Shown here piece after piece: positions 7,225 through 16,245 of a stretch of DNA of 44,055 bases. The notes beneath the pieces were generated by a model. The model worked only from the letters and a program-made list of their open reading frames with translations, did not search any database and had not been told where the DNA came from. Position numbers and translations under genes: made by a program. The stretch is taken from contig JAFVEX010000161.1 in the NCBI GenBank assembly GCA_017475785.1, positions 1 through 44,055 of the forward strand. The letters are read 5' to 3'. The stretch comes from Eubacterium sp. GTDB taxonomy: Bacteria > Bacillota_A > Clostridia > Lachnospirales > Lachnospiraceae. Every line of letters begins with the position of its first letter. The first letter of the stretch is position 1.

Positions 7225-9714
7225 TCAGTGTACTGCATTGCGGAATTTTAATTCGAGCAGATACACACTGTGCGGCGCTGCGATCAGCTCGGTCGTATAG
7301 GTCCCATCGGACCGGATTGACTCGATGTGATAAGCCGGTTGAGACATTTGACGCAGGTAAGAGAGTTCATGCGGATATAGCTCGGCCGGTGCACCCATAT
7401 TAAGCCAGATATCATAGGAAGAACCATACATGCGGCTGATTTCAGTTGTGGTAACATCATAGATGCCCGCCTGCAGTCCGGTCAGGCGGATTCTGCACCG
7501 GCGGTTTCCGCGGTTGATAAATACTTTATAGGCCTCGCGCGGATCGGTCAGACGCTGATACCGAAGGCGGTACAGAGTATCATAATGACAGTAGTGTGTC
7601 AGAAGAATTTGAATGGAATGCTCACCTTTCGCCGCAATCCAATCAGGACCGGAGGCAATACAGTGCGTACCGAGAGCGGAAATCAGCCGGAGTGCCTGCC
7701 ATCCGCTTTTCGGGATTCCATTGTAGGTCATCAGACCATATCCTCCGTGGAAAATCGCACCAAAATCAGCGCGTTCATCGATAAAATCGCTCAGTGTCCA
7801 GTATCCAAAAGCGGAGGCGAGGGATGCTGTCTCGCAGTAGTTATGTACCAGCCAGGCGGCTTTATAGCAGGTATCGCCTGAGAGATCACGCTGCCAGAGC
7901 GTAGAATTCCATTCGTCCAGCCACAGTTCGGCATCCTCCATATCAAAACGGCGGAGAATCGCCTGATACTCCTGCAGCATCGTCCGGGTATAGTGCATAT
8001 CACCGCTGAGGACACTTGGGACGGAGGCCTGAGAGAGCGAGTATTGGAGAAATTCCGGATCCTGCGCCAGGGACGAGTGAGGATAGCAGCGGATCGAAAT
8101 AAAGTCCGGAAGGCAATCATTTTGCGCTGCGAACCGGAAAAAGCGATCTGCAAACTCCAGTTCGCCATCGGCGTTGCTCTGGGTGCCCGGTCCGCCGAAC
8201 GGAATCAACGGGTTTACCTCTTTTACTGCGTTACGGGTGGTGCGGTAGAGCCGCAGGAAATCGGATTCTTTCAGGAGCTGAACTGAAACAAAGGCACCGG
8301 CGATGGTGGTAAAGCGCCATGTACAAACTTCATCGGTGCCATATCGCTCCAGACAGTGCCGGACAAATCCACTCACCAGAAAAATCCAATTTGATTCATT
8401 TCGATACATGCTGATGCAGCTGCTTCGGTCGAAAGGCTGAAAAGGCTCTGCCGAGAGCGGCCGGGGCATATATCCAAGTTCAATATAAGGTTTCATTTCA
8501 AGCGACAGAATCATGTCCAGCAGCAGATCGCATCTGGAAAAGTCCAGATGAGGCTGTCCGTTCGTATCCTCGCGATACAGATACATATCATCGTCAAATA
8601 TTCCATGAAATCGAACATAAGAAAAGCCGATTGTATCATGCGCTGTGCGCAGTTGTTCCCGGACCTCGGATTTTAATCCGTCTGCAGCATATCCAATGTT
8701 AAGCAGGCGCTGATAAGTGTGCGGACAGCATTTGCCGGCGCGTGCCGCGTCTGCTTCGATCACGCAGAATTCTTCCGGGAGCGCTGAGGCTGTATGCCCG
8801 GACTGATCCATTGCGGCGTATGCGAGCAGCTCATTAATCCCGGTCCGGGCCGGCAGTTCCGGCGGCACAGAAGGAGAGTCAGTCTCCGCATGCAGCTGTG
8901 CCCGCCTGCGATATTGCATAGGTGTATCGTGATAAAGCGATTTGAAGTAGCGAATGAAGGAATTTACATTTTTGAATCCGTTCTGGTAGGCAATATCAGT
9001 GACGGATTTGTCGGAATGCAGAAGATCTTCCAGGGCATGTTCCATACGAACTTCCGCAAGGTATCGCATGGCAGTTGTACCGGTCAGCTCCCCGAATAGT
9101 TTTGCAAGATATCCGGTGGAAATATATTCCTGCTTTGCCAGCAGTGATACCGACAGAGGCTCCTGCCAGTGATTATGAATATATTGCAGGATTCTGGAAA
9201 AATGATCCCGTGCAGAGGGAGAGATTCCGGTTTTGGCTGGATTTGTACGCTGCTCCGCGGGAATCAGCTGCTCCAGAAGACCGATCAGGCGGGATGCATC
9301 AGATACGAGATCTGATGAGGTGGACGGTGTCAGCTGGAAATAATTCTCAAATATGCGGGCAAACAGGCAGCGCATCTGATCTGCCATGTCGTTTCGGCCG
9401 GGAGAATGATCCGCGATAAAAAAAGAAACGCCCTGTGAAAGCTGCCATCCGGAGAGGCGGAGAATCTGCTCGGAGATTTTCAGCACGGCGATGGAATCTC
9501 CTTTGTGACAGGTGACGCTGAAGTGCTGGAAAGGATTGATACAGAGGAGTCCGCCGAATCGAAGCGAATAGCCGGTGACGTTGACAGAAACTGCCGGACG
9601 GCCGCTTACTGCAAACAGAATGGTCAGATTCGGACTGGCCTGAAAAAGGCTGCTTTGCGTTTGAAGAAGTATGGAAACGGCGCGTCGTGTCTCCTGAACA
9701 GCATTGGATATCAT
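7225..9714 (-). CDS. AraC-family regulator fused to a degenerate GH39 glycosidase domain
   Basis: An 829-residue transcription factor. Residues 1-160 form a cupin-like AraC ligand domain. Residues 171-272 are an AraC-type double helix-turn-helix (LLAKQEYISTGYLAKLF, then SVTDIAYQNGFKNVNSFIRYFK). Residues about 330-820 are a GH39 (beta-xylosidase-like) barrel, seen from YVRFHGIFDDDM, KPYIELGYMP and LWLDEWNS. The GH39 nucleophile Glu is kept (Glu601). The acid/base motif, usually WNEP after the YG.EEV..W.FE strand, reads WRFTTIAGAF (466-475), so the catalytic acid is lost and the domain probably senses a xyloside-like sugar instead of cutting it. The start was set at 9714, where AAGGA precedes it; the frame is open further upstream but has no site there. 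Divergent from the GPH symporter operon it likely controls. Confidence 0.85.
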   Translation of the reverse strand: MISNAVQETRRAVSILLQTQSSLFQASPNLTILFAVSGRPAVSVNVTGYSLRFGGLLCINPFQHFSVTCHKGDSIAVLKISEQILRLSGWQLSQGVSFFIADHSPGRNDMADQMRCLFARIFENYFQLTPSTSSDLVSDASRLIGLLEQLIPAEQRTNPAKTGISPSARDHFSRILQYIHNHWQEPLSVSLLAKQEYISTGYLAKLFGELTGTTAMRYLAEVRMEHALEDLLHSDKSVTDIAYQNGFKNVNSFIRYFKSLYHDTPMQYRRRAQLHAETDSPSVPPELPARTGINELLAYAAMDQSGHTASALPEEFCVIEADAARAGKCCPHTYQRLLNIGYAADGLKSEVREQLRTAHDTIGFSYVRFHGIFDDDMYLYREDTNGQPHLDFSRCDLLLDMILSLEMKPYIELGYMPRPLSAEPFQPFDRSSCISMYRNESNWIFLVSGFVRHCLERYGTDEVCTWRFTTIAGAFVSVQLLKESDFLRLYRTTRNAVKEVNPLIPFGGPGTQSNADGELEFADRFFRFAAQNDCLPDFISIRCYPHSSLAQDPEFLQYSLSQASVPSVLSGDMHYTRTMLQEYQAILRRFDMEDAELWLDEWNSTLWQRDLSGDTCYKAAWLVHNYCETASLASAFGYWTLSDFIDERADFGAIFHGGYGLMTYNGIPKSGWQALRLISALGTHCIASGPDWIAAKGEHSIQILLTHYCHYDTLYRLRYQRLTDPREAYKVFINRGNRRCRIRLTGLQAGIYDVTTTEISRMYGSSYDIWLNMGAPAELYPHELSYLRQMSQPAYHIESIRSDGTYTTELIAAPHSVYLLELKFRNAVH

Positions 9715-9751
9715 GTGTCTTTTCCTTCGAATGTGAATCTTTGATGATGTA

Positions 9752-9939
9752 ATTATATCATAATCGGTAAAGGTGTGATTAAAAAATATAAAAATACCGA
9801 ATAATAATACAAAAATATGCACTCTGCAGGTATTTGTGTGGATATACACGCTGTAAGAGGAGAGAAAATACATATTTAATGAAGCTGTTTTGCGGAGAAA
9901 CCCTTCAGGTAAATCGGTACAATATAACCATCACCGATT
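9752..9939. promoter_or_regulatory. Divergent promoter region with four AWTCGGTR half-sites
   Basis: The minus-strand -10 for the AraC gene is TATAAT (read on minus, 9752-9757). A plus-strand -10-like TACAAT lies at 9918-9923 for the symporter operon. Four copies of AWTCGGTR occur: AATCGGTA 9762-9769 (+), ATTCGGTA 9795-9802 (-), AATCGGTA 9912-9919 (+), AATCGGTG 9932-9939 (-). They make two convergent pairs, one by each promoter, and are the best candidate operator for the AraC-GH39 protein. Confidence 0.6.
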
Positions 9940-9960
9940 CACGAAAGAGAGGGTAATGCA

Positions 9961-11382
9961 ATGAACGAAAAACTGAGTAAAGCAAACAGACCGCTGACCA
10001 TGCGTCAGCAAATCCTTTACGGACTGGGGGATATTGCGGCCAATCCGGTGTACACGTTGATGGTGTCTTTTTTGACCTTCTTCTATACAGATGTGCTTGG
10101 CCTGAACCCGGCTTTGATTGGGACACTGATTCTGGCCTGTAAGGTGTTGGATGGAATATCAGATATTATTGCGGGAAGCATTGTGGAACGCACCCACACT
10201 GCAAAGGGATCCGCACGCCCGTGGGTTCTCCGGTTTGCTGTCCCGCTGGCAGCGTCGACGGTGCTGCTGTTTACCGTACCGGATGTGTCGGTAGTCGAGA
10301 AACTGATCTATATTTTTGTGACCTATAATTTTGCAATGTCGGTCTGCTACACCATGTTTAATGCGGGACTGAATTCAATGCCGATCTATGCAACCAATGA
10401 TGTGAGAACCCGAAGTTCCGCATTCGCGATCCGGATCGTTGTTGGCGCGGTGGTTCAGCTGCTGCTGACCACATTCTTTATGAATATTGTCGGTGCATTC
10501 GGAGGAGACCAGAAAGCATGGATCATTTTTTCGATCATCATTGCCGCTGTCTCACTGGCCGCATCTTTTATCGCTTACAACAGCCTTGAGGAAAATGCGA
10601 ATCCATATCTGATGAATGGGCACAGAACAGATGACAGCAGCCTGACACACGAAAACAAGCCTTCTGTGATGGCTTCTCTAAAAGCACTGTTCCGGAACAA
10701 GTACTGGCTGATGGTTGTACTGCTGCTTGCGTTTGTATTGTTCCATCAGATCGCAACACTTTCCGTCGGTGTGTATTACGCAACGTGGATTCTGCACGAC
10801 TCGCTTCTGGCAGGAAAAATTGCACTGTTTCATGCCGGTGCAATGACCGTCGCAATTTTCGCGGCACCGGTGCTGCTGAATAAGGGGATTTCAAAGAGAA
10901 CGATCTGCATCGGATGTTCGATTTCCATGCTGGCGGGCGGAATTCTCGGGATGATCTCCGGAACCTCTGAAATCTTATTTTATCTTTCGCTGGTCCTTCG
11001 TGGTGCCGGCTACGGAATCATCGCTGCTGTAATCAACGGAATGCTTTCGGACAGCATTGTATACGGTGAATGGAAAACAGGGATTGCCACACCTGCACTT
11101 GGAATGTGTGCATATACGTTTGTCCAGAAGGTAATGGTAGGCCTTGTCACGGCACTTTTCGGAATTCTGCTCGGCGCGCTAGGATACGACGGGCTTGCGG
11201 CGGCGCAGCCTGAATCGGCGCTGCGGTTTATCAAACTGTTTTTCCTGTATTTTCCGGTGATTCTGTACGTGCTTCAGCTGCTGCTGCTCCATTTCTACAA
11301 GCTGGACCGTGAGATGCCGAAGATTCTCAGAGATCTGGAAGAAAGACATGACGGCACTGCACAGAATGCTGGCAATCATTGA
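9961..11382 (+). CDS. GPH-family (MFS) glycoside/pentoside/hexuronide:cation symporter
   Basis: A 473-residue, roughly 12-helix inner-membrane transporter. The N-terminal YGLGDIAANP, FYTDVLGLNP, the KVLDGISDIIAG helix and the RPWVLRF loop are hallmarks of the MelB/XylP group of sodium- or proton-coupled symporters for oligosaccharides and glycosides. The conserved Asp of the KxxDGxxD segment, which binds the coupling cation in this family, is present. AGAGGG lies about 9 bases before ATG. It is first gene of an operon with three hydrolases (gaps of 15, 3 and 4 bp), so it probably imports the esterified glycoside the enzymes act on. Substrate is unknown; a xyloside is suggested only by the GH39-type regulator. 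Confidence 0.85.
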   Translation: MNEKLSKANRPLTMRQQILYGLGDIAANPVYTLMVSFLTFFYTDVLGLNPALIGTLILACKVLDGISDIIAGSIVERTHTAKGSARPWVLRFAVPLAASTVLLFTVPDVSVVEKLIYIFVTYNFAMSVCYTMFNAGLNSMPIYATNDVRTRSSAFAIRIVVGAVVQLLLTTFFMNIVGAFGGDQKAWIIFSIIIAAVSLAASFIAYNSLEENANPYLMNGHRTDDSSLTHENKPSVMASLKALFRNKYWLMVVLLLAFVLFHQIATLSVGVYYATWILHDSLLAGKIALFHAGAMTVAIFAAPVLLNKGISKRTICIGCSISMLAGGILGMISGTSEILFYLSLVLRGAGYGIIAAVINGMLSDSIVYGEWKTGIATPALGMCAYTFVQKVMVGLVTALFGILLGALGYDGLAAAQPESALRFIKLFFLYFPVILYVLQLLLLHFYKLDREMPKILRDLEERHDGTAQNAGNH

Positions 11383-11397
11383 AACGGGAGGTGTAAG

Positions 11398-13224
11398 ATG
11401 AACTATTTGAAAACAGAATGGGATCCGGCAGAACCATATACATCAACCTATACCGGGCTGCTCGAAAAAAAGATTCTGGTCGGAGACAGAGAACGCCGGA
11501 TTCTGATTTATATTCCTGAAGGCGCCCGGGCGGATGCGGCAGGTGTATTTATCTTTCCGGAGAGTGGAAAGACCGCTGAGCAGACGTATAAAGAGAGCCT
11601 GTGGAAAGTGACAGCGGACACAGATCTGTCTTTGGAAAAGGTAATTCTTACTTTTCTTGAACCGGAATCGACAGGCTGGAGAACAGATGAGCCATATGGA
11701 TGTGAGGATGGAGATGTTGCATATGCGCAGAAGGTGTTTGAATACTGGAATGGTGTGATCGGTGTTCCCGGTCGGGTGCATGAATCCAGATTTTATCTGT
11801 ACGGATGTCGGGAAGGCGGTACAATTGCGTCGATGTTTGCGATGTACAATCCTGCAAATTTTGCCGGCATGGTATCAATCGGCGCGCCGGAGGTGCCCGC
11901 TGCTTATCAGAATGCGGCTGCTTCTGATTTCTGTCAGGAACTCCATATGATGACAGATCCAAAGTGTCACATAAAGAAAAACGAAATTGCGATGCCGGTC
12001 TGGCTGATACAGGATCCGCTGTATCCGGCGTCAGATGATGTGAATACAGATTCAACAAGTCCGGAAACGACCAGCCTGTACTGGAGAAAGAGCTGCGGAG
12101 TAGATGCGTTCGGCTGTCAGATTTCACCTGATACCTGGGAATACCGGAGAACAAAAGAGGTTCCGCATCCGTCAGAGGACGATATCGAGGCATTTGTTGT
12201 GCGGGAAAGCTGGATCCCGGGAAGTTCAGAAGATCATGGAAACCGGCTGATCCCGGGGCTCTGGAATACGTTTCTGCGCAGGCACCGACGCTGGTGCGGT
12301 AATCCGGAAGGCTGTCTGCGGAAGACGGAAGACCCTGCAGGAAAATCGGGGATGGAGTATCACTATGAAGAAATTGCCGGATGTCTGCGGGAGTGGTATG
12401 TGTATGTGCCGGAGACAGTCAGACAGCATCCGGATCAGAAAGTGCCGCTGGTGGTTGCAATCCATGGAATGGCATGTTCAGGGGCTGTCTATGCGGGTGA
12501 TTCGGGCTGGGATCGTGTGGCGGATCAGTACGGAATAATTGTGGTGTTTCCGTCAGCGGTTTATAACCGGATTCTAACGACCGAGCTTGGTCTCGGAAGA
12601 GAGGATTCCCCGCGGCTGCCGTCCTGGAATTTTCTGCACGACGTTGCGGGACCGGACGAACTGGCATTTTTCCGAAGCCTGATTGCCAGAGTCAGCGATA
12701 CGTATCCGGTCGATCAGACCAGGATATACGCAACCGGGCATTCGCACGGATCCATGATGACGCAGGTTCTCGGGATGGCGTGCGGGGATCTCTTTACGGC
12801 GGTGGCGCCATGCTCCGGTGTGCTGATGAGACTGTTTTCGGGTCCGACACTGCTGGAACTTCCGGAAGTGGCAGGGCGGAGCGATGTCCCGGTGCCGTGC
12901 TGGATGTTTGTCGGTGAAAATGAGAAATGGCTTATGCCGGATGTACCGGCTGCTGACAATATGGCCGGAGAGGCTGTCATGGCGTGGAGAAGAATCAATC
13001 ACATCACACCGGAAATACCGGAAAACTGGGAGGCGGGATGGAACAGCCACGGACGCTGGCATGATCTGTTTTATACCTCTCCGGAAACCGGCTGCGATGT
13101 CAGGTTTACGAGAATCGAGCATATGGGACATGCGGTGTTGATTGAACAGACATTCCGGATCTGGGAAGAGTTCTTTTCACGGTACGCGAGAGAAAACGGC
13201 AGGATTAATTATCACGAAGGATGA
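11398..13224 (+). CDS. Tandem alpha/beta-hydrolase esterase (PHB-depolymerase/feruloyl-esterase-like), N-terminal domain degenerate
   Basis: A 608-residue cytoplasmic protein without signal peptide. The C-terminal half (about 325-600) is a PHB-depolymerase/LpqC/CE1-like esterase: oxyanion region VAIHGMA (353-359), nucleophile Ser449 in TGHSHGS, and the late His578 in EHMGHAV. The N-terminal half (about 20-290) reads like a second alpha/beta hydrolase (strand ILIYIPEG, then FYLYGCREGGTIASMFA), but the nucleophile elbow is GCREG, with Arg138 in place of Ser, so it should be inactive. Such a pseudo-domain may bind the substrate or hold a dimer. It sits 15 bp behind the symporter and just before two further hydrolases. 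Natural substrate is likely an acylated or feruloylated sugar; this is inference. Confidence 0.75.
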   Translation: MNYLKTEWDPAEPYTSTYTGLLEKKILVGDRERRILIYIPEGARADAAGVFIFPESGKTAEQTYKESLWKVTADTDLSLEKVILTFLEPESTGWRTDEPYGCEDGDVAYAQKVFEYWNGVIGVPGRVHESRFYLYGCREGGTIASMFAMYNPANFAGMVSIGAPEVPAAYQNAAASDFCQELHMMTDPKCHIKKNEIAMPVWLIQDPLYPASDDVNTDSTSPETTSLYWRKSCGVDAFGCQISPDTWEYRRTKEVPHPSEDDIEAFVVRESWIPGSSEDHGNRLIPGLWNTFLRRHRRWCGNPEGCLRKTEDPAGKSGMEYHYEEIAGCLREWYVYVPETVRQHPDQKVPLVVAIHGMACSGAVYAGDSGWDRVADQYGIIVVFPSAVYNRILTTELGLGREDSPRLPSWNFLHDVAGPDELAFFRSLIARVSDTYPVDQTRIYATGHSHGSMMTQVLGMACGDLFTAVAPCSGVLMRLFSGPTLLELPEVAGRSDVPVPCWMFVGENEKWLMPDVPAADNMAGEAVMAWRRINHITPEIPENWEAGWNSHGRWHDLFYTSPETGCDVRFTRIEHMGHAVLIEQTFRIWEEFFSRYARENGRINYHEG

Positions 13225-13227
13225 GCA

Positions 13228-14094
13228 ATGGGAATGTATCACGAGGTAACAAAAATAGCCGACAAAACATGGCATATCAGTGAGCTCGGAAGGACCAGTA
13301 TCTACCTCCTGGAAGGAAAGGATCGTGCACTGCTGATCGATACGGGAATGGGTGTCGGAGATCTTTATGCTGTCGTTCGCAGTATTACGAAGTGCCCGCT
13401 TACGGTTGTGCTCACTCACGCACATCCCGATCACGCGGGCGGGATCGGACAGTTCCGGGAAGTCAGCCTGCACGCAGCTGATATGGTGCCGGCCATGACA
13501 CTGACGGAAAAAATGACCGAAGGATTTATCCGGTTTGAATTTGGTCAGCTGTATCCGGTTCATTCCCTGAATCCGCGTCCTGCATTTTGTGATATCAGAG
13601 AGGGAATGTGCTTTGAGCTGGGCGGCCGTACTGTACAGGTATTCGAGACGCCGGGGCATACGCTCGGTTCGATTTCTCTGCTTGATGACAAAACGGGTTT
13701 TTTATTTAGCGGAGATGCATGCAATCATAATGAACTGCTTTCCGTCCCGCGCTTCTGGCGGAATCTGATTGCCCCCGGTACTGCGGTAGGAAGCATACCG
13801 GAAAACAGGCATAGTCTTGAAAAAATCAAGGGCCTGCATTGTACTGAAAACTATACAGGACATTATGACGAGATCGGCCAAATGCCCGCTGATCCAGATA
13901 CGGCAGACGATCTGATCGCCTGCTGTGACAGGGTACTGGAAGGCGCGTTTCAGATAGACAGTTCGCCCGACATGGGAACGGATGAGCAGGCGCAGCGCAT
14001 TCGTGTCGGGTGCGCGCAGCTGACCTTTCATCCCGGCAAAATTCATGAAACCTGGTTTATTTCAGCGCCGCAGTTTATATCAAGAGAGGAATAA
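13228..14094 (+). CDS. Metallo-beta-lactamase-fold hydrolase (glyoxalase II-like)
   Basis: A 288-residue MBL-fold hydrolase. The metal motif HAHPDH (64-69), His144 in GHTLGS, Asp163 in SGDAC and His212 in YTGHYDE form the complete binuclear site of the superfamily. The opening strand pair ending in LLIDTGMG is typical of the glyoxalase II-like branch. It begins 3 bp after the esterase stop, and its AAGGATGA ribosome binding site lies in the end of that gene, so translation is probably coupled. In this operon it may open a lactone or thioester made during breakdown of the imported glycoside. The exact reaction is unknown. Confidence 0.75.
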   Translation: MGMYHEVTKIADKTWHISELGRTSIYLLEGKDRALLIDTGMGVGDLYAVVRSITKCPLTVVLTHAHPDHAGGIGQFREVSLHAADMVPAMTLTEKMTEGFIRFEFGQLYPVHSLNPRPAFCDIREGMCFELGGRTVQVFETPGHTLGSISLLDDKTGFLFSGDACNHNELLSVPRFWRNLIAPGTAVGSIPENRHSLEKIKGLHCTENYTGHYDEIGQMPADPDTADDLIACCDRVLEGAFQIDSSPDMGTDEQAQRIRVGCAQLTFHPGKIHETWFISAPQFISREE

Positions 14095-14098
14095 GGAC

Positions 14099-14875
14099 AT
14101 GGCAAAAATCAAAATGGAATTTGTAGCTGCATCAGTAATGAAATCAATCGAAGTGATTGCGTATCTTCCGGCGTTTAATGGATTCCCCGGTCCGGAGCCG
14201 CCCTTTAAGACAGTCTATTTTCTGCCGGGAATGGCCGATTCGGCAGAGACGATCAGTGAGATGGCCGGTTTTTTGAAATACAGCCAGTCGACAGGAATGG
14301 CCATTGTAACATTCGCGAGCGACAATTCATTCTACGTGGACCGCCCTATGGCATGCTACGGACAGCTGATCGAGGAGGTGATTTCCAACACCAGACAGAT
14401 TCTGCCGCTTTCTGACAGGCGGGAAGATACTTATCTGGCAGGGTATTCAATGGGAGGATACGGTGCTTTCTGTCAATGTATGAGAAGACCGGATCTTTTT
14501 GCAAAGGCTGCGCTTGCTGCTCCCGGATTTGACGCATATCAACTGATCAATCCGTTCATTGGCGGCCCCATGATTCCGCACGAATATCTGGATACGCTTT
14601 TCACAAGTGAGGAAGAATACAATAACAGTGCAAACAATTATCGAATTGCTCTGAAGCAGTTTCTGGATGCAGGGAAAGAACTGCCGGAACTTTGCCTTTG
14701 TGCGGGCCGCCAGGATCCCCTTGTTAAAGATGTAGTAGAGGCGTTCAGGACTTTTTTGGATGAGAATAATGTAGCATACTCATACCAGCTGGTTGACGGG
14801 GCGCATGATCAGATGTTTGTGGATAATATGATGCCGGTGATCATGAATTTTTTCGCAGTGAAAAGCCGGGGCTGA
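14099..14875 (+). CDS. Putative esterase (EstA/esterase D-like)
   Basis: A 258-residue alpha/beta hydrolase of the putative-esterase family (tributyrin esterase, S-formylglutathione hydrolase-like). The triad is visible: Ser117 in AGYSMGG, Asp206 in GRQDPL, and His236 in GAHDQMF. The family oxyanion segment is VYFLPGMAD near residues 39-47. The start was placed at 14099 because AGAGGAATAAGG lies directly before it and the family begins at this strand; an upstream in-frame ATG at 14045 lies inside the previous gene. It is the last gene of the symporter operon, followed by a strong terminator. Acetyl or aryl ester removal from sugars is the likely role. Confidence 0.8.
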   Translation: MAKIKMEFVAASVMKSIEVIAYLPAFNGFPGPEPPFKTVYFLPGMADSAETISEMAGFLKYSQSTGMAIVTFASDNSFYVDRPMACYGQLIEEVISNTRQILPLSDRREDTYLAGYSMGGYGAFCQCMRRPDLFAKAALAAPGFDAYQLINPFIGGPMIPHEYLDTLFTSEEEYNNSANNYRIALKQFLDAGKELPELCLCAGRQDPLVKDVVEAFRTFLDENNVAYSYQLVDGAHDQMFVDNMMPVIMNFFAVKSRG

Positions 14876-14914
14876 TTTAGATTCGAGTCGGATCGTTTTG
14901 ATAAGAATGTGTAT

Positions 14915-14962
14915 GGGGCTGCCGCATTATGCACTTGATTGCTTAATGCGGCAGCCCCTTTT
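14915..14962 (+). terminator. Terminator of the symporter-esterase operon
   Basis: A perfect 15-bp stem GGGGCTGCCGCATTA / TAATGCGGCAGCCCC with a 14-base loop, followed by four T, 40 bp after the last gene. Confidence 0.9.
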
Positions 14963-15080
14963 GTGGATGATCATGAAAAAGATTCAAAAGGATTTTGGAG
15001 ATTTGACAGAATTAAGGTATGGTTACAGAAAAATAAGAGTGAGAGCATCTTTTTAAAAAATGCTAAGAAAGGCAATCGAT

Positions 15081-16148
15081 ATGTTCACAAATCCGTTTAC
15101 TCCAATATTTGGCGGAAAGCCGGGCGTGTTCTTCGGGCGCGCAGATGTTCTGAAGCGTTTCGATCTTGCTATGGTTGATCAGGGAAGTGAAGATCGCGCA
15201 TTGTTCCTCGCAGGAACCAGAGGATGTGGGAAAACGGCGCTTCTGGAGCAGCTTTCTATCAGGGCTGCGGCCAGGAAGAGAGTTGTGATTGATATGGGAC
15301 CGGAGGATACCATTGAGCAGCTGGTACATGAACTGGCGGGATTTGACGAAAAAACAGATACCATCAGCCTGCAGCCGCTTCTGCTGGAAGCCTGCAGGAA
15401 ATCGAACAGGGGAATTCTGGTTACGATCGATGAGGTACAGAAAGTTTCTTTGGAGGATGTATCGGCTCTGTGTAATGCGTTTCAAATGGCATCCCGGAAG
15501 GGCTATGATATTATGCTTGCAGTTGCGGGATTGCCTTATGCATATAATGCGGTCATTCGGCATGAGGGGTGTACTTATCTTCGCAGAGCATCTCATGAGG
15601 AACGGGGTTTATTTACCTGGGAAGAAACAGAAGAAGCGTTTAAAAGTGCTTTTTCCGGGATTGCCGGTCTCAGCCTCGGAAAAGAGTCTGTCGACCGGTT
15701 GAATCTGGTCAGCTATGGTCATCCTTATTTAATGCAGCTCCTGGGGTATCATTTAATTTTGCTGATGAATACAAATGACGCAAAGAGCCCTCATGCAGTG
15801 ACAGAGCAGGAAATAGAGAATGCAGTTGCGAATGCGCTGCTCACATATGAGCATCGGGCTTTAAAGCCGCTGCTGGAAGAACTCCCGGGAAGTGAGAGGA
15901 AATATTTGTCTGCGGTGTCGGAGTGTCTGGGGGAGGATCGCCTTGCCTCTGCATCCGACATTGCCGGACTTCTGGGAACCGCACAGAACAGATTAAGCAA
16001 GACGAGAGCAACCCTCATAGGTCACGGGATTATTGCAGCGCCGGAACACGGGAAAATCATGTTCTGCATTCCGTATCTGGCTGATTTTGTAAAGAAGGAT
16101 GCAGTGGCATCAAGCGCGGTGGAAATTGCGAGAAAGCGCAGGGTATAA
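15081..16148 (+). CDS. AAA ATPase with C-terminal winged helix (Orc1/Cdc6-like, AAA_16)
   Basis: A 355-residue P-loop ATPase. Walker A is GTRGCGKT (45-52) and Walker B is ILVTIDEVQ (112-120). The FFGRADVL segment just before Walker A is typical of AAA_16/archaeal-type ATPases. The last 80 residues (SASDIAGLLGTAQNRLSKTRATLIGHGII) form a winged helix expected to bind DNA. The start at 15081 was chosen because AAGAAAGG lies 8 bases before it; an upstream ATG at 15060 lacks a site. It stands alone just upstream of a toxin-antitoxin pair. Proteins like this are common and poorly characterised in Clostridia; some go with mobile DNA. No target can be named. Confidence 0.75.
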   Translation: MFTNPFTPIFGGKPGVFFGRADVLKRFDLAMVDQGSEDRALFLAGTRGCGKTALLEQLSIRAAARKRVVIDMGPEDTIEQLVHELAGFDEKTDTISLQPLLLEACRKSNRGILVTIDEVQKVSLEDVSALCNAFQMASRKGYDIMLAVAGLPYAYNAVIRHEGCTYLRRASHEERGLFTWEETEEAFKSAFSGIAGLSLGKESVDRLNLVSYGHPYLMQLLGYHLILLMNTNDAKSPHAVTEQEIENAVANALLTYEHRALKPLLEELPGSERKYLSAVSECLGEDRLASASDIAGLLGTAQNRLSKTRATLIGHGIIAAPEHGKIMFCIPYLADFVKKDAVASSAVEIARKRRV

Positions 16149-16161
16149 AGCACAAAAAGAA

Positions 16162-16213
16162 TTGCAGAGTGAAAGATATCCTGTATAATATGTATATACA
16201 TCTTATACAGGAT
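16162..16213 (+). promoter_or_regulatory. Toxin-antitoxin promoter with nested palindromic operator
   Basis: TTGCAG (16162-16167) and TATAAT (16184-16189), 16 bp apart. Overlapping the -10 is a perfect inverted repeat ATCCTGTATAA (16178-16188) / TTATACAGGAT (16203-16213), and between its arms lies a second exact palindrome ATGTATATACAT (16190-16201). This fits autoregulation by the AbrB-type antitoxin and its toxin complex. Confidence 0.75.
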
Positions 16214-16245
16214 GTTGCAAGTATGCGTTTTTCAGGAGGTGCACG

